From Parasponia andersonii (lineage: Eukaryota; Streptophyta; Magnoliopsida; Rosales; Cannabaceae), in assembly GCA_002914805.1 (NCBI GenBank), contig JXTB01000099.1:623675-687674 (forward strand): a stretch of DNA of 64,000 bases. The letters run 5' to 3'. The notes beneath the pieces were generated by a model that saw only the letters and a program-made list of their open reading frames with translations, ran no database searches and was not told the origin of the DNA. Numbering within the stretch: the stretch's first letter is position 1; each line of letters opens with the position of its first letter. Of the stretch, positions 25,101 to 35,583 are shown piece by piece. A program made the position numbers and the translations under genes.

Positions 25101-26408
25101 NNNNNNNNNNNNNNNNNNNNNNNNNNNNNNNNNNNNNNNNNNNNNNNNNNNNNNNNNNNNNNNNNNNNNNNNNNNNNNNNNNNNNNNNNNNNNNNNNNNN
25201 NNNNNNNNNGGAAAGGAATGAAGAAGGATGTAGCTACTTTTGTGGCTAAGTGTTTGACTTGTCAGCAAGTCAAGGCTAAACACCAGAGGCCAGCTGGATT
25301 ACTTCAGCCGTTGCCAATTCCAGAGTGGAAATGGGACAAGATCACGATGGACTTCGTGACTAGTTTGCCGAAGACCTTGAGAAAGAACGACGTAGTTTGG
25401 GCGATAGTCGATCGGTTAACGAAGAGTACTCACTTTATACCGATCCGGATCGACTACTCTCTTACTAAGCTCAGTAGACTGTATGTGGAGAACATCATAT
25501 GCTTGCATGGTGTGCCTTCAAGTATAGTATCTGACAGAGATCCAAGGTTTACTTCTAAGTTTTGGAGAGCCTTGCAAAAAGCATTTGGTACGCAGTTGGA
25601 TATCAGTACAGCTCACCATTCTGAGACAGACGGTCAGTCTGAAAGGACTATTCAGATTCTTGAGGACATACTACGTTGTTGCATACTGGATTTTGGTGGG
25701 AACTGGGATGATCATCTTCCTTTGGTGGAATTTTCTTATAATAACAGTTACCAGACCAGTGTGGGTATGGCTCCATATGAAGTGTTATATGGGAGGCCGT
25801 GTAGATCGCCTTTGTGTTGGGCAGAACCAGAAGAGCATGTTACTCTCGGACCTGAATTGATTGAAGAGACTACTGAGAAGATCAAGGATATCCAAGAGAG
25901 ACTCAAAGAGATTCAGAGTCGCCAAAAGAGTTATGCTGATCCGAAGAGGCGTGAGGTAGAGTTCGATACTGGTGATTCCGTATTCTTGAAAGTGACTCCA
26001 AGGTGGGGTGTTACAAGATTTGGAGTTAAGGGTAAGCTTGCTCTGAGGTATATTGGTCCCTTTGAGATCACTGAGAGAATTGGACCAGTGGCATATCGCT
26101 TAAATCTACCTGCACAGTTGGGTCACGTGCATAATGTGTTTCACGTGTCGATGTTGAAGAAGTACACGCCGGACCCATCTCATGTTGTTCAGTACGTGCA
26201 TGTACCGATCCAAGAGGATGTGTCCTATGAAGAGCAGCCTGTTCGTTTATTAGCTAGAGAGTTGAAAGTGCTTCGCAACAGAGAGATACCACTTGTCAAG
26301 GTACTTTGGGAACATCACAAAAAGGACGAGGCTACTTGGGAACTCGAGACAGAGATGTACAAGAAGTACCCTCATTTGTTTAACTTTCAGTTAGAAGTTG
26401 TATTGTGA
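22177..26408 (+). pseudogene. gag-pol region of the chromovirus (fossil)
   Basis: Parts in order: gag (about 22.18-23.3 kb, with a capsid-type domain and a knuckle-like CGQQGHRKKEC followed by a Q/S/G-rich stretch); aspartic protease (near 23.45 kb, FDTGASHSFIS); reverse transcriptase (about 23.9-24.65 kb, with [11 protein letters not shown] and the catalytic FIDDILVYS); the RNase H region, hidden by the gap; integrase (about 25.2-26.1 kb, with a CLTCQQVKAKHQ zinc-binding end, MDFVTSLP, DRDPRFTSKFW and the glutamate-containing core); and a chromodomain-like tail (about 26.25-26.4 kb, VLWEHHKKDEATWE). It is treated as a fossil with roughly one or two breaks. Confidence 0.9.
24655..25209. other. 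assembly gap (555 N)
   Basis: A run of 555 undetermined bases lies in the chromovirus between the reverse transcriptase and integrase parts. A further single N lies at 42118. The gap covers the expected RNase H region. Confidence 0.99.
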
Positions 26409-26452
26409 TGTAACCTTGATTTGTAATTTGAATTTCGGGATGAAATTCTTAT

Positions 26453-26465
26453 AAGGAGTGGAGAA
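26453..26465 (+). other. polypurine tract of the chromovirus
   Basis: AAGGAGTGGAGAA sits immediately before the right LTR. This is the position and composition of a plus-strand primer. Confidence 0.7.
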
Positions 26466-28672
26466 TGTAAAAACCCGGAATTTTCGAGGGTAATTTGGAC
26501 ATTTTACCAATTTTTCGGATAAAATATTGTGGGGACTAATTTGCAAAAGTTTTGTTCAGATGGACTAAATTGCAAATTTTGGGGGACTAGATTGATAGAG
26601 ATTTAAAATTTTGGGGGCTTATGTGCAATTTTTGAAAAATTGCACAGCCCAATAAAGAGGGGCCACGTGCACATCTTTTTCTCCTCTCTCTCTCTTCTCT
26701 CTCCTCCCTCCCCCGAAACCTCCCTCTCTCTTGCTCGTCTCTCTCTCTCTCGGCCGAGCTGCCGCAGAACCACCGCTCGCCGCCACTCGCCGTCGCCCAG
26801 ACGTAGGAGCCGCCGACGACGCTCGCCAACACCGCACCTGTGCTGATCCTGACCGCCAGACGCTGCCTGGAAGCTCGCCGTCGTCGGAGAAGAGAAAGAG
26901 GCCGAATCGGATTTTTGGCCACCGGCGACGATTCCGGCCACGTTTCAGCCTCAAACCGGTCTCGTTGGATTCGTCTCGTCGCAAAGATCATCAAGGTATA
27001 TATATCTCAACTCCATTTTGCCCGGATTGAAAGTTGCCATTTTTGGTCATTTCGAGTTTTTGGGTGTTGTTCTCGATCCGACTGTTGGATTGTAATTTTA
27101 ACTTCATTTTTGGAATGTACTCGGAAAATGGAGAAGTTTGATATATATATTGTGTAGTTTGGTGATCGGCACAAAAATCGAGATCGGACGGTCGAGATTT
27201 TGTCTCGTTTTGCGTGCCACCGGTCCGGTATGGACCCGGACCCAAATTTGACAAGTTATATGTTTAACCTAGCTATTTTGGGTACTAGGAATCCAGTGAA
27301 GAGGTCCGTTTGTAGAATTGAAGCTCCGATGAGAAAGTTGATTTTTCGCACGAGGACGATCGAGGGCTTGGAATTGGATCCCGACCCTCCGGGCGATCGT
27401 CAACGACACTTTAAGGACTTAATAGCATGGTGTCGCTATTCTGTTGAGGTAAGGGTTTAGTTACCTTCGTTTTATACCGTTTTGAGTTAAAACTTATTTT
27501 CTGCAACATATAAGAACAAGCGTGTTTTTAATGATTTGAATTATATGTGATGGAATCTGGTTATACGATATATACTGTACTGCTCTGGGAATTTGCTGTA
27601 TGCAGGTTATTTTGGGTATATCAAAAATAGGGCCGTTATACTGCCCATTTTTCTATAAAACCCTATTATGCATGTTTTATTGAAAAACCAGAGTACAGTA
27701 GTTTTTACACTTCAGTTTTGTATTGCACGTGTCATAGGATCATACATGAGCACCGTGTTAGTATCGTGGGTTTTACAGTGTGGCGCTGCGTGCCCCACCG
27801 TCGGTGAAAGTCCGTAAACTTGCGCAAGGTCTTGTTACTTCTGATTACCTCCCCATTTGGCATGTGTAGGTAATTCGGTTGCCCCTCCAGGTTTGATAGG
27901 CGACACATGGGTGTCTCCTCCGAGTATGAGCTTAGGTATCAGGCAGGCTGTTAGGTACACTTAGTGCCATCATCCTGGGTTTCCACAGATGAGAGGATGT
28001 GAGCTCATGGGTATGGGTTGATTTGTGTCATGTGTATATAGAGTGATGGTTTTTATTACACTGTTATATATATATTGGCTCCCGGTTTGGATTATATATA
28101 TACGTGTGTGTATGTTTTGGATTTAAACTAACCATGCAGGAGATTCCCATCACTGAATTGTTTTTCCCCGAGGTAACTATTTTCCTACTGGGTATTGTAT
28201 GCTCACCCCCCTTACCTTCCTCCTCAGGTGGTGTCCAGTGCGATCTTGGTGATCAAGAGGAGTAAGAGGTCATCCTGATTGCAGTTCGCCTCTTGGTAAT
28301 GCTAGGAGTTTGTTGTCATAGTCTTTGGATTATTTAGATTTTTGTATTAGCATTAAACCAAGATTACTGCTTTCAAATTTGTCTGTAAACTTATGCATGC
28401 CATCCTAGTATTGGACATCTGTTGTGAATGATGATGATGCGGGGTTTGGTTTCTTTTTAATTAATATTATCTTTTTAAGAAATTGTTCAGATTATGTTTG
28501 GTGGTGTATACGAACTGTGGGAGTGGTTCACGGGATGGAATTCCGAATATTTTATTTAAATGGACTGTTTTTATAAAAACTAGAACTTTTGACACTTTTC
28601 AAATAAATTAAGGAATTTCCCACCTTTGTGAAATTCCCCTTCTGCCACTAGCTCGGGTTTTGGGTCGTGACA
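26466..28672 (+). repeat. right LTR of the chromovirus
   Basis: It is about 2.2 kb, starts TGTAAAAACCC and ends GGGTCGTGACA. It contains GC-rich parts (26750-27000, 27200-27440) and the late LTR motif CTCACCCCCCTTACC followed by CAGGTGGTG near 28200-28240. Short open frames here are non-coding by-products of composition. Confidence 0.9.
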
Positions 28673-30310
28673 ACTATAATGAAAATATGTCATTATTACT
28701 ATTAGAAACTTAGTCACAACTTTATTATTTCGAATTACAAACTCAATAACTTAGTGTAATGAATAATAAGTACATTAAGTACAAACTTAGTGAGCTTTGA
28801 ATTATTGCTACTATAATAAAAATATGTCACCATTACTATTAGAAATATAGTCACAACTTTCTTCTTTCTACATAATGAGTCTAGCTATTAGATACAAGTT
28901 GTCTACCTTCCCGGATAAGTTGTTAATCTTGTAGATATTATTGTCTAGATTTTTAGATAACCTGTTTCTCGACTAGAAACTAATTATAACGAAATAGGAT
29001 TTGGCATAAACCAAATTAAATACAATATAATTATAAAATTAGTGACTTTTGTAAACTTACTCACTACTTTGTTCATTATTATTAGAAATTTAGTCACTAT
29101 GTAATGAAAGTATATCACCATTACTATTGGAACTTAGTCACAACTTTGTTCTGATAATTTCAAAGTCAATAACTAGGTGTAATACATAATAAGTACATTA
29201 TATTAAATTACAAAATTAGTGAGTTTTGAATTATCATCACTACTATAATGAAAATATATCACCATTACTATTGGAAACTTAGTAACATCTTTGTTCTTTC
29301 AAATTACAAACTCAATAATTATGTGTAATGAGTAATAAATATATTAAATTTTGAAATTAGTCAGTTTTGAATTATCATTACTACTATAATAAGAATTTGT
29401 TATCATTACTATTGGAAACTTAGTCATGATTTCGAGCTTTCCAAATAAGGAGTCTAGCTATTAGACAAGAGTTGTATATCTCTCCAGACATGTTATATAT
29501 CTGATAGATACTTTTGTCTAGCGTTCCAAACAATTTATCTATTAGTTAGACACTATTACCTCGTTTTCCAGACATATTGTTTAGCTGCTAGATAATATTG
29601 TTGAGCTTTCCAGACATGTTATCTATCGACTATATACTAACTATAATGAAATAAAATTTGACATAAACCAAATTAAATAAAATATAATTATAAAATTAGT
29701 AAGTTTTGTAAACTTACTCATTACTTTATTTATTACTATTAGAAACTTAGTCATTGCTTTATTCTTTATAATTACAAACTCAATAACTAAGTGTAATATA
29801 TAATAAGTATATTATATTAAATTATAAAATTAGCGAGTTTTGAATTATCATCACTACTATAATGAAAATATATCACTATTATTATTAGAAACTGAGTCCT
29901 AACTTTTTTGTTTTAAATTGCAAACTCAATAACTATATGTAATGAGTAATAAGTATATTAAATTACAAAATTAGTGAGTTTTGGATTATCATCACGACTA
30001 TAATAAGAATATGTCACTATTATAATTGGAAACTTTTTTTCTTGACTGGGGACAACTTTGTTATTTCTAAACGAGGAGTTGTCTAGCTCTTTTATACATG
30101 TTGTCTATCTGATAGATACTTTTGTCTAGTTTTTTAGATAAGCTGTCTATCGGGTAGACATTATTGTCTAACTTTCCATACATGTTGTCTATCTGTGAGA
30201 CATTGTTGTCGAGTTTTCTAGATAAACTATCTATCTGATAGACATTTTTGTCTAGTTTTCCAGATAAACTGTCTATCTACTGGACAATATTGTAAATCTT
30301 TCCAAACACA
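28673..30310. repeat. TGTCTA/TAGACA repeat array of MULE B, right part
   Basis: It alternates 42-bp-type units (28880-28970, 29440-29620, 30080-30310), whose hexamers read opposite to those in relic A, with AT-rich spacers. The spacers repeat TTAGTGAGTTTTGAATTATC and ACTATAATGAAAATATGTCA many times. The spacer sequence shows the uninterrupted form of the chromovirus target (ACTACTATAATGAAAATATG). Confidence 0.85.
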
Positions 30311-30334
30311 TAGTGAGATATTGCCTTTCTTCTA

Positions 30335-30590
30335 CTAACAAATGAAAGCCATCATATCTTTATTCTTTTTAACAGCTATTGGAACAATATCTATGTCAAA
30401 GATATTTTTGTTGATTTCTGTACTTTCATATATTTCATCTATTAACTGGTTGAAAGTTATGTTCGGTTCAACTACAATATATCTTGATCGTTCTCTTTCC
30501 ATTCCAATTCCAAGAACCTTCATTATTTTCCTAATGCTATTATATAATATTATTATAAGTGTTGATGACATATCTGAATAACAAATAAAG
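30335..30590 (-). pseudogene. possible N-terminal piece of a MULE transposase gene
   Basis: After an acceptor-like TTATTCAG, the - strand reads MSSTLIIILYNSIRK. It continues with ERERSRYIVVEPNITFNQLI, DEIYESTEINKN and VKKNKDMMAFIC. This resembles the N-terminal region preceding many plant MURA-type transposases, where a short PB1-like fold is found. It starts near the right end of relic B and runs inwards, where a transposase gene would be expected. It stops after about 80 residues and no core domain follows. An (AT)n run (about 30610-30634) lies just upstream. Confidence 0.4.
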
Positions 30591-30984
30591 TACAAAAGAA
30601 AGGAATATAAATATATATATATATATATATATATTAGCAAACATAAAATACTAAATTTAGTTGGGTTTCTTATGTGTTAGTAGCTAGACCTATATTTCTA
30701 ATAGCCAGACATATGTTTCTAATAGATAAATATATGTTTCGAGTTGCTAGACATGTTTCTCTAATTTCTAGACAAAAGTGTCGACTTTTCTATACATAAT
30801 GTCTAGTCACTCGATTCCACTATCAAGAATGATAGATAATGTGTTTTGCATAGTCAAGAAGTTTCTAGCACCTGGACGATAATCGTTAGTCTTTGGCTCG
30901 ACATATATATCTAAAACTATCTAAGTAGCGTCGAGAGCCTAGATATATAATTATTAAGACAAGTCTCGACAATACTTTCAAGCA

Positions 30985-31262
30985 TATTCGATAATATACA
31001 ATTCGTCGAGTCATCGACAAGCTGTCCAGAAACTAGACAGACCTGTCTATCCTGATCTAGGTTTTGTCGAGTTTTAGACAAGCTGTCTAGAAACTAGACA
31101 GACCTGCCTATCCCAATCTAGGTTTCTTCTTTGCATAAGATGTCAATGTTTTATAATCTATTTTTCAGCTTATAGCTTTTTAAACTTAAAAATGGCCAAA
31201 ACTTTGTATTTTCCATTATAGTTTTAAGTTTTACTGAAAAACAACTTCTAATCTACTAATCA
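30985..31262 (-). repeat. right subterminal inverted repeat of MULE B
   Basis: Its reverse complement matches 19728-20160 over about 280 bp. Shared landmarks are AGTTGTTTTTCAGTAAAACT, AAAAAGCTATAAGCTGAAAA, AGAAGAAACCTAGAT and TATATTATCGA. It holds two near-identical tandem blocks, each with a CTAGACAG...CTGTCTAG-type palindrome. Confidence 0.75.
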
Positions 31263-32410
31263 AACTTATATTGACAAAAAAAGATTTTTCAGAATTGTAA
31301 TTTCTACTTCTTCATTAGAAGCTTGGACTTTGAAATGGGAAAACAATCAAAGAGAAAAGTGTAATGACAAGGAGAACCAAATTCTTGACTGTTAATTGAC
31401 AAAAAAATTACTTCTTTTCGTCGTTGTTTCTATGTTTTTGGCTAAAATGAGATGATAATAGTGAGAAAGAAATGGTAAAAGAAGAAGAATGAGACGAGAA
31501 AGGAGGAAAAAAAATATAGTCCCTGATAATCTAGTGCTAACTGTTAACATATTATCAAAGATATATTAATATTCACAATCAATATTTCACTTAAAATTTG
31601 TAACTATAGAAAAATTATGAAAGTGGCTGTACTTCTTTAAAACCACTTTCTGCAAAGGATATTTTGCAAAAGAGTCCTTTATCATAGCTATCAAATTGGT
31701 ATAAGCGACAAATAATTGTAGATAGTCAGAATTCTATCTTGGGTTCTGACCACTAATAATGTAGTAAAATGATAAAGAATATAAGAATTTATGTGATTCA
31801 AACTTAAAAAGATGATTTAAATATTCGATGGCTTACAAAGAAAGGATAGAGAGAATTTTTCACTATATAAGATATTACAAAGGAAGAATAGAGAGAACGC
31901 ACCAATTTTTCACTCTATGTTTCAGAATAGTTGTGAATGGATAATAATGTAACTAAATTTTCATATTTAAAATGAGAGAGTACTAGCCAGTCATAATTGT
32001 GAATATAAGATATATTCTTTTAAAATAGTATAATTATACCTAAATTAATAAGATAATCCAATTATTTTATAATTAGTAAGATAAAATAGAGATAATCCGG
32101 ATTTGAGTGTGATTATTTATCATTTTCAGTAAGATTTATCCAAATTATTGCTGTTTATCTATCTTCTATAAGAATCCATAGAGTCTCTTCTTCAATCAGT
32201 GCTTGGTAGCAAGGTCGCAATAGTTGATAAATTAGCAGTCAACTATAGGTGATAAAATACTACACATCTGCAAATAAGTACCTTGAGCGAGTAAAAAGAC
32301 TAAATTACCTTTCACAACCTTTTTCTTGTTTTTTTGGTCAGAAGGGATTTTGACTTTTAAGATTGGCACATTCCAACCCGAACCTCCAACGTGAAATGGA
32401 TTGGTTCGGG
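31263..32410. other. intergenic DNA upstream of FRF-C
   Basis: AT-rich, no recognised gene. The right terminus of MULE B may lie in the first few hundred bases. From about 32340 the DNA becomes less AT-rich and probably forms the FRF-C promoter. Confidence 0.4.
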
Positions 32411-32417
32411 GGTACAA

Positions 32418-32434
32418 GGCCCATTGTTTGGGCC
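32418..32434. promoter_or_regulatory. inverted pair of site II-type boxes upstream of FRF-C
   Basis: GGCCCATTGTTTGGGCC contains GGCCCA and TGGGCC in opposite orientation, 5 bp apart. TGGGCY 'site II' boxes are common in plant promoters of growth-related genes. It lies about 250 bp before the inferred leader donor. The regulatory role is inferred. Confidence 0.4.
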
Positions 32435-32479
32435 TGATTATATTGGGTTGGAGCTAGATAAGCCCCTCTCACATGCCTG

Positions 32480-32684
32480 TCTGAAACTTTGTCAACTTCC
32501 TTCCTTGTACTCTCCTGGCTTCTACCTCTACATTTTTCCCTCTACTTCTACTCCCACTTCCACCATTCTCTGAAAGCTCGATATTAGCAAATCTAAGTGT
32601 AAAACTGAACCTGGTTACTCAGCTGAGCTCGAATCCTAGATTTGAGGTTTAGAATTCGGGTGTATTTTCCTGCTAATCTCTCAG
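32480..32684 (+). other. probable 5' leader exon of FRF-C
   Basis: This CT-rich stretch ends at CTCTCAG with a donor GTTTGT at 32685. It joins to the acceptor at 33759 (CTCTGGCAG), a little before the coding ATG. The leader intron is then about 1.07 kb, matching the layout of FRF-A and FRF-B. The left limit is uncertain. Confidence 0.45.
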
Positions 32685-33419
32685 GTTTGTCATTCTCTCT
32701 CCTAACTCGGAAAATTTTGTTTAGCCGATTTCTGTGTGTAATTTTATTTGCTCTTTTGAGCTGAATAGTTATTTATTTATTTATTTAGTATTATTTTTTA
32801 AAGTAATGCTGGTTTGTTTTGAACTGTGTTTCTGGGTTAACTTTGGATGAAACTTTGAAGAATGGGACGATAAATAAATAGTTTTAGTTTGACTGTAAAA
32901 ACAACTTGTTTATCTATCTCAACTTTCCTATCCTTTAAGTGACAATGTCCCTTTTTTTTTTTAATTTTTTTTTTTTTTCAGATTTCATTTATGCTTGATG
33001 AATCCAAATCCTTTTTGTCTAATTTTGGTTTCTCAATTCATGTTTGATGAATCGATGCCACGTGATATCAAAAATTTAATCGAAAAACTGACTAGGTAGT
33101 TTCAGATTTTAAATGACATGTCATCGACTCATAAGCAATCAGTGGAGGAATAAGTAGAGTGGAAATCAATAAAAAGTTGTGTGTTTTGGCATGGACTAGT
33201 GCTTGATGCTCTCTTTCAGATCGCTTCTTATCTTCGTTGTTCATAAGATTTTAATGGTTTCTACCTTGCAATTCAAGCTTATGTTGTTTCCTTTTTTATG
33301 ACTCAAAGATTACCGCGTTTTCTCTTTCTTTAACATTTACGGGGGACTTGAAACCCTTGACCACTCACACACACTCATCCAACCTAATCCTACCTTGCTG
33401 ACTGATTTGTTAGTTTAGA

Positions 33420-33615
33420 GTAGCTTTTTTCTTTTTTTTTTTTTCTGTAATATCACCAACGTAATCCCTTTTTTTTTTTTTTTCCTTCCTGATAAGATAC
33501 CTTCTTTTATCTCCTCTGGGACTCGAACCCATGCCCCATCCTTCACACTCACACACACCCTTGAGTCCCAAACTAATTGAGTTAGCCCCAATTGGTAATA
33601 AGTCTCTTTCACTAT
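33420..33615 (-). repeat. tRNA-derived SINE-like element in the FRF-C leader intron
   Basis: On the - strand it has an A-box-like GGCTAACTCAATTAGTTTGG and a good B box, GGTTCGAGTCC, then a poly-A-rich tail (poly-T on +). This is the typical plant tRNA-derived SINE layout. The flanking target repeats were not resolved. Confidence 0.5.
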
Positions 33616-33766
33616 AGTTAAACCATTCTTATGTAAGTCGGTGTTCTTTAACACTTCAAATAGTATGATTTAGAATTTCATAAGTTTTGGTGAAAAATAA
33701 TGGAAAGGTAGAACTTGTGTGGTGTAATTGAAACTGAAGCTTGACTCCTGCTCTGGCAGGTTCATA

Positions 33767-35583
33767 ATGGCGAGCACCTCCGACCTTGGAATTAATTCTA
33801 ATAGAAACTACAGGCGTTGGTTGGATGAAACCTCTGATGGCGATGAAACAGTTGATGATGAGCTATCAGATACTCTGCATGGTCATTATGATATGATTCA
33901 ACCATCTACTCAAAGTTTGTCTTCAGCTTTCGAACCGTTGGAGCCAATTGTTGGAATGGAGCTTGATTCAGCAGAGAGTGCTAGGGAGTTTTATGAGATG
34001 TATGGTAGGCGCATGGGATTTACCATAAGGAATAATCGAACACGTCGTTCACTCAAGGATAACTCCATAATTGGTCGGGAATTTGTTTGCTCAAAAGAGG
34101 GTTTTCGATCCGAAAAATGTGCTCATAGAGTAAATAAAATACTTTCGTCACGGCTGACCACCAGGAAGGGGTGCAATGCAATGATGAGAATAGCAGCAAA
34201 GAATGGAGGAAAGTGGGTTATATATGGATTTGTAAAAGAGCATAATCATGAGCTTAATCCAAATAAAATACCACCTCGACGATCACATCGGATTGCATTT
34301 TCTGAGGTATGTTTACATGGTAGAAATTTTGATAGGAAATAATTTTTTTTTTAAAAAATTTATTTATTTATTCATAAATAATGAAAACAAAATGTATGTA
34401 CATAAATTATAGACACAAGTATGTATCTAATTTTAACTGATTAGGCAGAATTTAGTATGATCATTTTGAGTTTTGTATTAGTTAGCTGCTATTTTTATTT
34501 TCTAAAGGTGTAGGTGGGTGTCTTACCCTAATCTTCCCCTGAAGGGTGTTTTTTTTTTTTTCCCTCTTTTGAGAAAAAATGTGTAACAATTCTTAATTTT
34601 AATTTTAAGGAATAGAAAAGCAAGATAACATAGATTTTCTGGCATCTTACTTGTAGACTTCCAGAATCACCCCTCAAAATCCATTGTAATCCCACCAAAA
34701 GGCTGGTTGCTTCAAAAAGATTGCAATGTGAGTATTGGCTTATGAAAATTCTTTTAGTTGCTTGTGAGAAAAAAAAAGAAAGAAAAAAAATATGAACTTA
34801 TAGGCTGAGTACTACTTGGACAGATTCATAGATAAATTAATGCCTGTCGGAGAAATATAAAAGTTAGAAAGACTTGAAAATAATACCAATTGGCTCTTGG
34901 AAAATTGTTCTCTTTGATCCATGGACTAAATTATAACCTTTTTTAAGGCACTTGGGTTGACTTCTTGACTACACATACATGACGATGACCAAAAAGAACT
35001 ACAACAATCTACAGCCATATTGTACTAAAATTAGGGTCTGTAATTAATTACATAGGTCACAACAACGTCCATCATCATCCAAATATACCTTTTACAAGTT
35101 TTTCATACAACCCCCTTGGCCAAAAGAATCTCTGGTTGGTTTATCAGTCAGAAATAAGCCTTAGTTTTGTTCCATGAGTTGAGAAGCTCCATTTTCAAAT
35201 CTGACGCAGTTGGAAAAAGTGTAATAGAAAACTAGCAATTAGGAAGAGTCAAATACTAGAGCAACTTCCAAATCCCACTAGTTGTCAATTTATCTTATCA
35301 GTTCTTCTTCATGAAAAATTTGTATATTTTAGTCAATAATTGAACTCTGTACTCAATTGTGTCTGATGTTTTCCTCTGCTTTCAGGATGAGAAAGATTTG
35401 AAAATCCGGGAACTATCCACGGAGTTGCATCGTGAGAGAAAGAAATCTGCAGCTTACCAAGAGCAGCTACAGATAGTGTGGAGATATATAGAGGAACACA
35501 CTCAGAAACTATCACTGAAAGTTGAAATGGTAACTAAGAATATGAGAGAACTTGAGGCTGAAGAGCAGCAGTTCATTCTCTAA
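33767..35583 (+). CDS. FRF-C: FAR1-domain (FRS-related factor type) protein, 245 aa, spliced
   Basis: The coding exons are 33767-34306 and 35386-35583, joined in phase 0. The acceptor at 33759 lies 7 bp before the ATG, so the start is well placed. The N-terminal 65 residues are acidic and unstructured. A FAR1 domain follows at about 66-168: IVGMELDSAESAREFYEMYG, then FVC, KGC and the EHNHELNP histidines, with an extra KCAH in the loop. After a basic PPRRSHR stretch comes the coiled-coil exon, DEKDLKIRELSTELHRERKK onwards, 65 residues. No transposase core or SWIM zinc finger is present. It is longer at the N-terminus and more diverged than FRF-A and FRF-B, and in length it resembles Arabidopsis FRF1. 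The expected role is nuclear DNA binding, from the family. Confidence 0.9.

Larger units (their letters stand above)
21226..28672 (+). mobile_element. Ty3/gypsy chromovirus LTR retrotransposon inserted in MULE B
   Basis: The element is bounded by LTRs starting TGTAAAAACC and ending GTGACA, and is flanked by the 5-bp target duplication ACTAT (21221-21225 and 28673-28677). The order of parts is LTR, primer-binding site, gag, protease, reverse transcriptase, (gap), integrase with a C-terminal chromodomain-like segment, polypurine tract, LTR. Integrase downstream of reverse transcriptase and the C-terminal chromodomain place it among chromoviruses, probably the Tekay/Del group. It looks largely whole, with an estimated one or two breaks in the coding part besides the assembly gap. 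By eye the aligned LTR parts differ at roughly 3-5 percent of sites, suggesting an age of one to a few million years at commonly used plant rates. Confidence 0.92.
19396..31262 (+). mobile_element. MULE relic B, same family as A, inverted, split by a gypsy insertion
   Basis: The left end matches the right end of relic A in inverse orientation. Bases 20355-20595 match the reverse complement of 16730-16940 closely, again linking A and B. Subterminal inverted repeats bound it: 19728-20160 matches the reverse complement of about 30985-31262. The 42-bp repeat family fills 20900-21110 and 28880-30310. No DUF1985-Ulp1 coding sequence was recognised. A - strand open segment near the right end (30335-30590) may be the start of a MURA-type gene. 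The chromovirus at 21226-28672 sits inside it. Without that insertion the relic is about 4.4 kb. The outermost right end may extend some hundreds of bases beyond 31262. Confidence 0.6.
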